This document shows positions 21,886 through 32,445 of a stretch of DNA of 64,000 nt, in pieces. Numbering within the stretch: the stretch's first letter is position 1; every line of letters starts with the position of its first letter. Source of the DNA: Paraspadella gotoi (taxonomy: Eukaryota > Chaetognatha); assembly GCA_051294375.1 (NCBI GenBank), contig CM119268.1, positions 20,068,531 to 20,132,530 of the forward strand, written 5' to 3'. The translations under genes were made by a program, and so were the position numbers. The notes beneath the pieces are model-generated. The model searched no databases. It saw only the letters and a list, made by a program, of their open reading frames with translations, and was not told the DNA's origin.

Positions 21886-22134
21886 AAATAATAAAACTTA
21901 TAAAAATGAAAAATGATATTATTTTTTTTCAAATATGAAGGAAATTCTATTTGATGACAGTGACCATTAATTAAGATAGTTTTACTTCAACTGTAAATAC
22001 CTTTAACGCGATTTGATTCATAGTATTATTAAAAAAATATAATGAATCAATTAAACTTTATTATACCTTGAACACCTTAATTTAAGAAACTTAAAATATT
22101 TTGAAGGCTTTATTTTCCATTCTATTTATATATA

Positions 22135-22421
22135 TGTAGTCGGGCATTGCCTAGGTTCACCCCGCCTAGAATCATAACGTTTTCAGTTGTGACCCGGTGG
22201 CTCATTGAGTAAAGCCATCAGCTCATGACCACTAGGTACCGGGTTCAATCCCAACCCGGTACCTACCCTGCGGGAAGCGTGAGGACGGCCGTAAGCCGCC
22301 TTGGGGGCATGGCAAACCCTCAAGCCTGGTTCCAAGCCCAGGGACCCGTTCCATGGCTGCTAGAGGGGGTTATAGAAGTTACGGACAGTCATCTTCAGCC
22401 CACGTAGCGCCTTATCCACAT
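22135..22421 (+). mobile_element. tRNA-derived SINE, family 1 (plus copy)
   Basis: Box A-like tggctcattgag at about 22198-22209 and box B-like gggttcaatcc at 22241-22251 lie within a tRNA-like head. The tail body ggacggccgtaagccgcctt runs to cttatccaca. It aligns with the minus-strand copy at 238-556. A cross-family match to known SINE bodies could not be checked. Confidence 0.75.
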
Positions 22422-22665
22422 ATATTTATACTTCTGATGAATTTAAAATATATCGTTATTTAAAACTTTTTCATTATGTTTCTAATTGCAAGCAAAGGCT
22501 AAATAAATATGTACAAACAGAAACAAAAAAATAATTGTCCGAAAAACTACAATAAATTTATATCTTAATCTTTCTCTGTTTTAACGCTGTTTAACAATAT
22601 TATTAAATCTGCCAACATCACCATTCCATCTTCTATTTCAAATGGTCATCGTTATATTTTAATTT

Positions 22666-23410
22666 AAACAAGTTTGAGCAAACAATGTCGGATCTGCCCA
22701 CGATCATTATCGGTAATTAATTAATTAATTCAAGTTAATTAATAATTTCATTATCGGTAATTAATTAATTAATTCAAGTTAATTAATTAATTTCATTAAT
22801 TAATTAATTAATTAGACAATAAGTTAATTAATTAATTTCATTAATTATTTAATTAATTAATTAATTAATTTGATCCGAAATGTTTGTTTTGATTGATTAA
22901 TTGACTGATTAATTAATTATTGATTAATTGACGAATTGATTAATTAACTGATTAATTAATTGACTAATTGATTAATTAACTGATTATTTAATTGATTAAT
23001 TTATACATCTTGCATTTTCATTTAATATAAAAAGACAAAAAAAAGCAATTAATGAAACCGGTTTTTTTTTCATTTAAACTCATTTCCACTCAAATGATTA
23101 AATCGAAACTTAATTTCCAGCTTTATCACCCACTTTCCTACCCACATACAAAATTTCTGGTCAATCGCCCCATCCACTCATGAGTAATTAGTGTTCAAAT
23201 AGTAAAATAGATTTTTTTTGTTTTTTCCATTTAAACTCATTTCCACTCGGACGATTCCATCGAAACTTCATATCCAGCTCAATCACACTTTCCCCTACCC
23301 ACACACAAATTTTCATTCCAATCCATCCATCTAATCTCGAGTAATTTGAGTTTTTTGCTAAGGTGGGACGGACGGACGGACAGACAGACAGGGGGATGGA
23401 CGGACAAACA
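22666..23410 (+). mobile_element. MITE-like family, truncated copy
   Basis: Starts aacaagtttgagcaaacaat, gtcggatctgcccacgatc, then long TTAATTAA runs (22713-22990), the internal words catttaaactcatttccact and ccacacacaaattt, and a (GGAC/AGAC)n tract near 23365-23400. It is cut at about 23410, where an oppositely oriented copy begins. Confidence 0.7.
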
Positions 23411-24132
23411 TTTTTAGTCGGATCTGCTTATCAGCAGATCCCGATTCTATAACTCACTTTGTCGTCCGTCGTCCGCCCCTCAATATTGTCGGCACACACT
23501 TATATCATGTCAGAACATCGAATTATGATTAATTATGCAAAAAAGACGATGTCCGTCGTCTGTGTCTGTCTGTCTGTCCTGTCCGTCGTCCGTCCCACCT
23601 TAGCAAAAAACTCCAATTACTCGTGATTGGATGGATGGATTGGTATGAAATTTTGTGTGTGGGTAGGAAACTGTGTGATTGAGATGGATATGAAGTTTCG
23701 AGGGAATCGTGCGAGTGGAAATTGGTTTAAATGGAAAAAACAAAAAATATTATTTCACTATTTGAACGCCAATTGCTCATGAGTGGATAGGGCAATTGAC
23801 TTGAATTTTGTATGATGGTAGGAAAGTGTGTGATTGAGCTCGATATAAAGTTTCGATGGAATCGTGCGAGTGGAAATGAGTTAAAATGGAAAAACCAAAA
23901 GTCATATTTACTTGAAGTATTTTTACTTAAATTTACTCATAATTATTATGTTTATTAAAAAATTGGATAGATAAATCGAAATTGAATTTTGTGTGTGGGT
24001 AGGAAAGTATGTGATAAAGCTGGATATAAATTTTTTGATGGAATCGTAGGAGTGGAAAAGAGTTCAAATTAGAAAACCAAAAGACACATTTATTTGAATT
24101 TTTAAAGTTTCTCTCTCTCTATCTCTCTCTGA

Positions 24133-24171
<39 letters not shown>

Positions 24172-24490
24172 TGACCAAATTATGCCAATTGACAAAATTA
24201 TGCCAGTTGACCAAATTCTTAAAGTTGACTAAATTATGCCAGTTGACCAAATTCTGCAAGTTGATCAAGTTCTGCAAGTTGACCAAATTATGCCTGTTGA
24301 CCAAATTATGCCAGTTGACCAAATTAGGCCAGTTGATAAAATTATGCCAGTTGACCAAATTATGCCGGTTGACCAAAATTATCTTAATTGATCAAATTAT
24401 GTCAGTTGACCAATTATGTCAGTTAACCAAATTATGTCAGTTGACCAAATTATGCAAGTTGATTAAATTATGCAGGTTGACCAAGTTAGC
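24172..24490 (+). repeat. 17-18 bp minisatellite (gaccaaattatgccagtt unit)
   Basis: About 17 imperfect tandem units of ttgaccaaattatgccag, reverse complement of the array at 18205-18600. It follows a (TGAT)n run at 24133-24172. ORFs reading repeated KLCQLT on one strand and NLVNWHN on the other are artefacts of the period being a multiple of three. Confidence 0.85.
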
Positions 24491-24499
24491 TCATTACCA

Positions 24500-25240
24500 C
24501 TTAATTATCGATTGACCTGGAATTTTGTATGTGAGTAGAAAAGTGTGTGATTGAACCGGAAACAAGTTTCGATGGAATCTTTTGAGTGGAAATGAGTTTA
24601 AATGGAAAAAACAAAAAACCTGTTTCACTAATTGATTATGATTCTTTTTCCTTTTATATTAAATGTATATGCAGGATGTATTAATAAATCAAATAATTAA
24701 TCAGTTAATTAATCAATTAGTCAATTAATTAATCAATAATTAATTAATCAGTCATCAATCCGTCCATCCGTCCCACCTGAGCAAAAAGCTCCAATAACTC
24801 GTGATTGGCTGGTTGGATTGGAATGAAATTTTGTGTGTGGGTAGGAAAGCTGGATATATAGTTTCGACGGAATCGTGTGAGTGGAAATGAGTTTAGTGAA
24901 AAAACATAAGTCGCATTTACTAAAATATTTTTACTTATTTCAACTAATAAGTACTCTAATTAATCATAATTGGATGGATAGATTGAGTTCAAATTTTTTG
25001 TGTGGGTAGAAAAATGTGTAACGACGCTTGATATAAAGTTTCGGTGGAAACGTACGAGTGGAAATGAGTTTAAATGAAAAAATATGAGTCACATTTACAT
25101 GAATATTTTTACTTATTTTAACCCATAATAGATTGAGATGAAATTTTGTGAGCGGGTAGAAAAGTGTGTGAAGAAGCTAGATATAAAGTTTTGACGGAAT
25201 TGTGCCAGTGGAAATGAGTTTAAATGTAAAAAACATAAGT
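24500..25240 (+). repeat. Amplified internal module of the MITE-like family
   Basis: Four or five successive copies of a roughly 110-170 base module built on gtgtgggtaggaaagtgtgt, gattgagctggatataaagt, ttcgatggaatcgtgcgag and tggaaatgagtttaaatgg. Further copies precede it at 23620-24075. Confidence 0.7.
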
Positions 25241-25423
25241 CACATTTACTTTAATCTTTATATTTATGATTACTAATTTATGATTACTAATAAATGTTTT
25301 AATTAATTAATTAATTAACTAATTAATTAATAATGTGAAAAAATGATGCAATTTAAAAAAATTATGCAAGTTGAAAAAATGATGCAAGCAGAAAAATGAT
25401 GCAAGTTAAAAAAATCCTAAAAG

Positions 25424-25442
25424 CATAAGGATCGTCGCAATT

Positions 25443-25493
<51 letters not shown>

Positions 25494-25625
25494 AGTTAAA
25501 ATGAGCATAAGGATCGTCGCAATTGCAAAGAGAGAAAGAGAGAGAGAGAGAGAGGCAGAAAATGAGCATAAGATCGTTGCAATTGCAAAGAGAGAGAGAG
25601 AGAGAGAGAAAGAGACAGACAGAGT
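25424..25625 (+). repeat. Compound tandem repeat: conserved 30-mer plus (GA)n, three units
   Basis: Three consecutive units of gcataaggatcgtcgcaatt, gcaaa, then (ga)n, 60-75 bases each. The same leader also precedes GA tracts at 27593-27637 and 40285-40327. Confidence 0.8.
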
Positions 25626-25767
25626 CCGAGATAAAAATTAGCGAATAAAAAAGTTGTTATTTTACTCACTGAATAAAAATACTTAAAATACTTAAAAAAT
25701 ACATAAAACTGATAAAATTATTTTTCTGATAACATTGTTTAATCACATGCAATATATCTAGTAAGGT

Positions 25768-25920
25768 GGGCCAAAATTGAACACTTTTTATAACTTCTAG
25801 TTCTCTCAAAAAAATTTCTTTTTTCCTTCTACTACTAAATCGATTTTCAAGGTAACTTTTTGAATTAGTTCATTGGGTTGTTGCACTGAAGCTTTTAAAT
25901 ATTTATTAATATATAACAAA
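25768..25920 (+). repeat. Direct repeat pair with 27288-27420
   Basis: aaaattgaacactttttata, acttctagttctct, tttgaattagttcattg and ttgcactgaagcttttaaat occur in the same order at 27288-27420, with a short deletion in the second copy. A further repeated block (25185-25460 against 27428-27630) suggests a duplication of about 2.2 kb. Confidence 0.75.
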
Positions 25921-26039
25921 TGACAAAAAAAATTTTTTAATTTGATTTTTTTAAGAACGGGTTCTTGTAGAGCTTAAAAAGTTAAATGAAAGTTAGTACT
26001 TTAATTTTTCAAATTTTTGACAATAAATTGGTTAAAAAT

Positions 26040-26470
26040 AGAAAAAACCACACCACCACAACCGCACAATGACTCCCCTATCCCTACTCAACGGGTAAGG
26101 CGGAGACCCTCGGTTAAACGATGGGCACCTGACACCTCCGAATCTCCGGCAGCAACTCAGCCTCTTTCTCTGAGGTCTGGGCGTCGCCCCAAACGACGGC
26201 TACAGGAAGATGAAGAGGATTCCACCATCCCAGTCACTAAAGTGGAAGAGTGGATACCGCCCACCTCACCGTCAGGTGAGAAGAGGGCCGCCGCAGGCGC
26301 ATCAGGCCAGAGGGATATAAGGTGGCCTTGGGTTTGTTTCCTCAGGAGCAATACCTGAGCCAGCCAACACGAGATCAATCCCATTATCCTCTCAACCCAT
26401 GACGCGCCAATGACCCGGCCCCGTCAGCAATACCTCTCCTTCATAAGACCGGGGGGCCCAGCTCATTTTG
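26040..26470 (+). pseudogene. Retroelement-like C-terminal coding remnant
   Basis: A GC-richer island in AT-rich DNA with an ORF reading RVRRRPSVKRWAPDT, LSLRSGRRPKRRLQEDEED and VTKVEEWIPPTSPSGEK. Basic RSGRR-type tails followed by disordered Pro/Ser are typical of LTR-retroelement pol C-termini, but no catalytic domain is present. A diverged minus-strand copy lies at 29480-29720, so the island is repetitive rather than a host exon. Family assignment is not possible by eye. Confidence 0.35.
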
Positions 26471-26639
26471 AGCTCTTTCTTAATTCTTATATTTCACTAC
26501 AATCTTTACTTATCTATCCCTCTAAAATCTCAATTTTTCAATTTTTCAATTTCAATTTCAACTTTTCAATTTCAAAAATTAATTTATTTCAATTTGTTAT
26601 TAAACAGTTTCCATTATCTTTATCTATGTTGTACATTGC

Positions 26640-26788
26640 TCAAATGTAATTATTTATTTATTTTGTCTCTCTCTCTGTCTCTCTCACCAATTTTCACTTC
26701 TTTTCAACTTATTCAAACTAGCCACTTCCAAAAATCTGTCCTCACCACTGATCACTGTTCTTACTCAATTCTTTGTTGGAAACCTTTA

Positions 26789-26827
<39 letters not shown>

Positions 26828-26950
26828 ACTTTAACTAAAAACTTGTATCAAATTCATAACTCATGTGCGCTGATGAAGGCTCGTATTGTGAGCCGAAACA
26901 TGTCTGCTCTTTCAAAATAAAATTCGTTGCAAAATAAAATCAAACTTTGT
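26640..26950 (+). mobile_element. Hammerhead-bearing non-autonomous repeat, copy B
   Basis: Order: (CT)n, caccaattttcacttctttt, then ...ctgtcctcaccactgatcac...gttggaaacc, then (CT)n at 26790-26826, 40 bases, and the hammerhead core at 26867-26904. It has the same architecture as copy A on the opposite strand. Confidence 0.65.
26867..26904 (+). ncRNA. Hammerhead ribozyme-like motif, copy B
   Basis: gcg, CTGATGA (26870-26876), A, GGCTC (26878-26882), 7-base loop, GAGCC (26890-26894), GAAAC (26895-26899), AT, GTC (26902-26904). Relative to copy A, the second stem II pair changes from A-U to G-C: GACTC/GAGTC became GGCTC/GAGCC. This compensatory change supports the stem. The predicted cleavage is after C26904. 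An extra A sits before stem II, as in the other copies. Confidence 0.65.
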
Positions 26951-27287
26951 TAAAAATAGAAAAAACCTTAAAAAATCATCATCATCATCATTATTGGCTG
27001 AATTTTATTTTTTAAATTTTCATTAATAAAACAAAAAAATTTAAAAAGTTGTATAATAACCTTTATCTAACTTTTAAAGCTCTATCAGAATCTATAAAAA
27101 AAATTGATAAGCAAAATTTTAAAAATTATTTTCATTTTCATATTATGAAATTGGTATAACCAATATAATTATTATATTTATTATATATATTATATTTATA
27201 TAATTATTATATAATTATTATTTAATAGTCGCTTAACCATTATTTATTTGAGACTACTTCTAGTTTTCAACCTGTTCCGGCCTAATA

Positions 27288-27420
27288 TCTAGTAAGGCGG
27301 GCCAAAATTGAACACTTTTTATAACTTCTAGTTCTCTTTTACTACTAAATAGATTTTCATTGTAACTTTTGAATTAGTTCATTGTTGCACTGAAGCTTTT
27401 AAATATTTAATAATATATAA
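27288..27420 (+). repeat. Direct repeat pair with 25768-25920
   Basis: Second copy of the block described at 25768-25920. Confidence 0.75.
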
Positions 27421-27868
27421 TAATTATATAAAGTTTTGACGGAAGTGTGCCAGTGGAAATTAGTTTAGTTGGAAAAAACATAAGTCACATTTACTTGAAT
27501 CTTTAATATTAATGATTACTAATAAATGTTTTAATTAATTAATTAATTAATTAATTAATGTGAAAAAATTATGAAAGTTAAAAAAATCTTAAAAGCATAA
27601 AGATCGTCGCAATTGCATAAAAAGAGAGAGAGAGAGAGAAGGAGACATAAATAAAATAGAGGATATTTGTTTGTTTTGATAAAATGTAAACAAAACATAT
27701 TTAATAACTGTCCTAACCCAATTTTAAGGACATCGATGATGATAAGTTGAATATAAATTTAAAATTAATTATTACATTTTAAAATTAATTAATTAATTAA
27801 TCGATTAATTAATTAATTAATTATCGTAGGCAGATCCGACATTGTTTGCTCAAACTTGTTTTCTTTCA

Positions 27869-27975
27869 TAATTTATCATAATTCGATGTTCTGACATAAT
27901 ATAAGTGAGTGCCCGTCAATATTGAGGGGCGGACCGACAAAGTGAATTATAGAGTCGGGATCCGACTAAAAACCT
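27869..27975 (+). mobile_element. MITE-like family end fragment
   Basis: ttatcataattcgatgttct, gaggggcggaccgacaaagt and gtcgggatccgactaaaaa form the hairpin-end portion of the family, directly abutting the preceding copy's opposite end. Confidence 0.6.
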
Positions 27976-28097
27976 TATGATTGAAATGAATGGTTGAGTA
28001 AATCAGTAAAACAATTTTGTCTGTTACCTTTGCTAACCACACTTTTTAGATACAGCTCATTTTTCAAAATATAGAATCATTCTTAGAAGGAAACCAG

Positions 28098-29395
28098 TTT
28101 GAGCCAACAATGTCGGATCTGCCTACGATAATTAAGCGGTAATCAGCTAATCAGATGATAAATGACGATAATTCTTTCAATTTGTGATCATAACAGATCG
28201 TACCATACCAAACCAATGGCTGTGCATATACATGTAAATCGCTTGCACGGGATTAAACTGAACTGTTACTATGGTACAAACAAATAATTTTTTTAACTAT
28301 TATTATTTTTTCAACTTTTATTTTTTTTCAACTTGCAACATTTTTTAAACTTGCACCATTCAAGATAGATAGAGGGGCGTTTACCCCCACAGCTCTTCCC
28401 CATCTACGTCATCCCCTCCTCCTCCTCCCCTCGTCGTCCCCTCCTCCTCATCCCTCCAGCAACCCTCGGGCCGGGACCAAGGGATTCACTCTCAACTTAG
28501 CTCTCCTGCAGTTGGGCAGAGTCGCGCTCAACCCACAAGTCGGGGTACATTTTGTACATAACCGTCTTTACTATACTTTAGACTTATTAGACTCCATATC
28601 CTTGCTTACCTCTTTTACCTGATGAGAGACTAGTTAGAACCTTTATCTAGATACACATCTTCCCAGTGACGCCCAATCAGGCCTCTCCCCTAGGTTTAAC
28701 CTACCCCAGGATTAAGATCCTTTGCTTCCGACTTTAACCGGCACCTAACCCACCCTACTCACCAGGAGGCGTCCAAACTTCATCTCTTTTCTTTTTTTAA
28801 CCTCATCTCTTTTATCCTTGCACCATGTTTTTAACTCGCACCATTTTTCCACTTGCACCATTTTTTCGACTTGCACCATTTTTTTAACTAGCACCATTTT
28901 TTCAACTTGCTCCATTTTTTTAACTTGCATCATTTTTTCAATTTAATTAATTAATCTATTAATTAACTAATTAAAAAATTTATGAGTAAGCATAAATAAT
29001 AAAATTTCAAGTCAACTTGACTTTGGTTTTTTTCATGCAAACTCATTTCTACTCCTCGATTCCATCTAAACTTTATATTCTGCTCAATCACACACTTTCC
29101 TACCCAGTACCCACACACAAAATTTCATCTCAATCTATCCATCCAATTATTATTAATTAGTGTAATTATGGGTTAAAATTAGTAAAAAGATATAAGTAAA
29201 AGTGACTTATGTTTTTTCATATAAACTCATTTCCACCCACACAATTCCATCAAAACTTTATATCCAGCTCAACCACACACTTTCCTACCCCCACACAAAA
29301 TTTCATTCCAATAATATATCATAATTTGATGTCTTGACAAGATTGAGGGGGCGGACCGACAAAGTGAATTATAGAGTCGGAATCTGCCGATAATC
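28098..29395 (+). mobile_element. MITE-like family copy with nested SINE-like insertion
   Basis: Left end agtttgagccaacaatgtcg, right end gaccgacaaagtgaattata and gtcggaatctgccgataat. The 1.3 kb length is explained by the insertion at 28380-28755 plus a short minisatellite (aacttgcaccattttttc) at 28810-28945. Confidence 0.6.
28380..28755 (-). mobile_element. SINE-like repeat, family 3 (minus copy)
   Basis: The inverted partner of 53843-54130. Shared words on the minus strand include atctagataaaggtt, gagactagt and ctctcatcagg, then a GGA-rich tail (ggggacgacgaggggaggag). The body between them has diverged. Confidence 0.5.
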
Positions 29396-29479
29396 TGCTG
29401 ATAATCATAATAAATTGTGAAAGTAACAATAAACTATATTAAAGAGAAGAGAGTTAGTAAAAAATAAGAGAAGAAAAAG

Positions 29480-29720
29480 CTGGCCTCCCGCTTCTGGACA
29501 AAGGAAAGGCAGTGACGATGTGATCGGGTCATTGGCATGACATAGGTCATTTGGATCTTGAGTTCCCAGACTTAGGGACCTCGTCATATTAGGGTCGGGC
29601 AAAGATCCTCTTTGAAAAATGCCTTGGGCTACTACCGGCTGGCCTCTTTTTGCCTTAAGACAAGGCGGACTAAGGTTTGTCCTTGGTTCCTTGGCATTGG
29701 GAGTGATACCTTCCCCTTCC
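29480..29720 (-). repeat. Diverged copy of the 26040-26470 island
   Basis: On the minus strand tgccaatgacccgatcacat, then ...ctttcctttgtccagaagcgg and gaggccagctttttctt, parallel gccaatgacccggccccgtc and ctctccttcataagaccggg at 26409-26457. The minus-strand ORF is short. Confidence 0.5.
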
Positions 29721-30344
29721 TCTCACTGTAACCGCCTTTTATGTCAGACGGTCGGTCAGTTGGTCGTTATGTCTGTCCATTGGTCTGTACCACTTGTGTT
29801 AAAAAGGCTTATAACTTTATAAATTTGTCAGTTTATACTCGGAGGGATGTAACTGGTAAGGTAAGGTAAAGGTAAAGACCTTTAACGTGCATAAGTATCC
29901 TACTTTTCATGATCACCTTAAAAGGTGATCACATGACACAAAATTCAATGCAGCATAACACATGAAATACTGAGCCTTAAACTAGATAGTAAAATCCTGA
30001 TAAATAATCAAAATATTTTAAAATGTAAAAGGTAAAATTTTAGATAAATGTTATTTTATATAATTTAAATAAACTATTAATTATGTGGGCAGTAAATGTT
30101 TTTCTTTTACTCTTTTATCGTCTCTTATACCCATTGTCTATATTTAAGTACAAATCGTGTTCCCATACATTAAATATTAAAAAATACATAATTATTATTA
30201 ATAAATCAATTATCTAACGATTTCATACATGAATTAATAAAATTATTATTTATTTAAATATAAGAAAATAAATAAGTTATAAATAAGTAAATTAATAAAA
30301 TTAGTACTGATTTAAATACAAGCAACATTAAACATTAAACTTTA
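29721..30344. other. Gene-less spacer with a 10-bp-stem palindrome
   Basis: A/T-rich, no gene. At 29909-29936 tgatcacctt and aaggtgatca form a near-perfect palindrome. A run of ggtaaggtaaaggtaaagacc precedes it. Confidence 0.5.
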
Positions 30345-30535
30345 AAGGGTCGGAGCTGGGAGCGGGAGCTGGAGCTGGAGCTGTCTCAAAATTTTTATTG
30401 GAGCTGGAGCTGGAGTTGGAGCTGGAAAAAAATTTAGGATGGACCCGGAGTTGGAGCTGGAGCTGAAAAAAATTTTTGGCTGGAGCTGGAGTTGGAGCTG
30501 GAGCTGGAGAAAAAATGGCCAGCTCCACAACCCTG
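30345..30535 (+). repeat. GGAGCT-repeat element, copy 2
   Basis: Hexamer array from gtcggagctgggagcgggag to gccagctccacaaccct. Its right end is the reverse complement of the left end of copy 1 (agggatgtggagctgg), so the family appears to have inverted termini. Confidence 0.8.
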
Positions 30536-31006
30536 CTTTTTATATCACGTTTCAGATTTTAAGAGCAAGATCTTGCAAAGAATTACATATATGAAATTGG
30601 TACAAACAATAGAAAAAAAATTATTCAATGAATATTTAATCTTTGGACGCAACAAGTTTCAGATTAAGAATGAATTTATTCTTTAACAAGGTTATTAACA
30701 ATAACAATGAAAATGCTCAGATGCTAAGTCTATTAAAATGGTATTTACATGGTACGTTTTACCATAAGAAGATCGAGGGAAAACGAACGAGGGTAAGTTT
30801 GGTAAGGTCAAATGGTTTGACCGAGGTTGCGTATTGCAGTTGTTCGTCCACAATCTCATATTTATTCTGTTCTTTGTACGCACTTATTATCACTCCCAGC
30901 TCATTTTAATCATTTAAATATCACTACTTTTTTTCTCTCCATTTCCCCTTCATTCTTTCATTTATTTATCACATTAGTCGCGTCACGTGACCTCGCCCAA
31001 CCTCAC

Positions 31007-31184
31007 CTATCTTAGTCCTCGACGCGAATGACGATGTCTGCCTCCGCGTGTACTTCCAGTCCGGCCCCGCCAGAGCGCGCTTGAGGTGATACGCATTCGG
31101 CGCCGGCATTTCGTCCTTCGACGCCGTCCCGCGCAGGGAGGTAACGCCGAATGGTCCGTGGGAGGCGCCGATGAGAATGGCACG
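31007..31184 (-). CDS. Internal exon: SHIPPO / sperm-tail PG-rich repeat protein
   Basis: Minus strand: a pyrimidine tract and ttccactttag acceptor, 178 coding bases, then a G|GTGAGG donor. The single open frame reads ...GASHGPFGVTSLRG..., KDEMPAPNAYHLKRALAG, PDWKYTRRQTSSFASRTKI. The P-x-P-N-A-Y motif followed about 20 residues later by a SFxSR segment is the SHIPPO/STPG repeat pattern of ODF3/CIMAP-type proteins, which bind the inside of axonemal microtubules in cilia and sperm tails (known of the family). The exon is GC-rich at third positions, unlike the surrounding DNA. Its start phase (0) matches the end phase of the exon at 49992-50143, so both probably belong to one gene. It ends with one base of a split codon. 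I find no downstream exon in the window. Confidence 0.6.
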
Positions 31185-31297
31185 CTAAAGTGGAAAGAGG
31201 TTGTGGTGGATGATCAAAATAGTAAGGGGTTAAGTGGTTGAGGAAAGAGGGAGAGAAGGGGGAAGGAAGAAAGTTGAGTGCTACTTTCTACAGCTCC

Positions 31298-31460
31298 TTT
31301 TATCTTTACTCGATAAACTGAAGGGAGTGGATATCTCTCAAACTCGGAGTTGGAATCAGCTCAGCTGTGAGTAATGGATGCAGGAAGGTTAGTTTGTGTC
31401 CCCATTGGACGGATTTTTAAAAATTCCCAAAAAATGCGCTCAGCACCCTAAAATAGAGGC
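31298..31460 (+). repeat. Inverted repeat partner of 49690-49856
   Basis: Carries ctttactcgataaactg, tctcaaactcggagttgga, tggatgcaggaaggttagtt and ccccattggacggattttta, all found in reverse complement at 49690-49856. The segment may be an LTR or MITE fragment and is noncoding. Confidence 0.75.
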
Positions 31461-32198
31461 CGGCGCATTTTTAGATTCGAGTGAGGACGTACTTATTAGT
31501 CGTAATGAACATTTCCAAAAATAATTACAGTCACACAGAGGCCAAAATATCTCACATATTTTGGCGCACAGTTAAAAGCGATTAAATTATTCTGCCTATT
31601 TTTATGCTCTATTTTTTAATAAATCAATGCATTTAATATTATAATTTTAGAAAGTAAATTTATAAATAAACATTCTATTTAATATTTAGGTTATTTATAC
31701 ACATATAACTTTAATATTATAAGAGAGTGAGATTCTGAGGAATGTTATTTGAGACATATGAATGTTGTTTCGCCTTTAACAGAATGTACTGATATGAGTT
31801 GTAGGAAAAGTAGATATGTAGTGCGAGCCTTTCCCATTGCTCTTATGTAACAATGCCCTTTTATTTCTCATCAGTCAATATCTTGATGGCGTCATATTTC
31901 AATTTATACTTCCCCAAATAAAGCGTTATATAATGGATTTCTTGCTTTTGTAATTGCTGTTTCCTGCTAGAATTATTACACCTTTTTAACCTTTCAATAT
32001 TACTGGTTATTTTTATCTAAAACATTAAGATAATGTTACTCACAAATACCTCGAGATATCGGGCTCACTAGTATGGATAGATCTAGGGGTATTAGTGAGT
32101 AAAGTTATTTTAATGTTTTAAATAAAAATAACCAGCAATATTGAGAGGTTAAAACGGTTAAAAAAAATCTTAAAAGCATAAGGGATCGAGCCTACTTT
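31461..32198. other. AT-rich spacer
   Basis: No gene recognised. A short internal inverted repeat is present: taatattgctggttatttttat-type words at about 32000-32030 recur inverted at 32100-32150. Confidence 0.4.
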
Positions 32199-32445
32199 TG
32201 ATGATAACCAAATATTGATGCGATGATAACCAAATATTGATGCGATGATAACCGAAGGATTGATGCGATGATAACCAAATGATGGATGCGATGATAGTCA
32301 TTCATTGATGCGATGATAATCATTCATTGATGCGATGATAGTCCTTCATTGATCGGATGATAATCATTCATTGATGCGATGATAGTCATTCATTGATGCG
32401 ATGATAGTCATTCATTGATGCGATGCTAGTCATTCATTGACGTGA
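32199..32445 (+). repeat. 22-bp tandem repeat
   Basis: About eleven units of attgatgcgatgatagtcat or close variants. The first three or four units read gataaccaaat instead of gatagtcattc, so two sub-arrays of one repeat are joined. Confidence 0.9.

Larger units (their letters stand above)
23411..27868 (-). mobile_element. MITE-like family, expanded composite copy
   Basis: Begins at the hairpin end (agtcggatctgcttatcagc, then agatcccgattctataact). The next matching opposite end is gcagatccgacattgtttgc at 27836-27856, followed by tcaaacttg. If these two ends belong together, the interval is a 4.4 kb copy swollen by repeated internal modules (23600-25240), a minisatellite, GA arrays and nested insertions. 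Alternatively it is several abutting fragments. Full-size family members are 0.5-0.8 kb. Confidence 0.45.

Noticed and set aside
24119-24515. Repeat-protein-like ORFs on both strands
   Set aside because: Produced by an 18-bp minisatellite whose period is divisible by three; open on both strands and with no start context.
30328-30530. Leu/Gln or Pro/Ala repeat ORFs
   Set aside because: Translations of the GGAGCT hexamer array.
32199-32445. CRISPR-like array
   Set aside because: A 22-bp unit repeated without unique spacers, in an animal genome; it is a simple tandem repeat.
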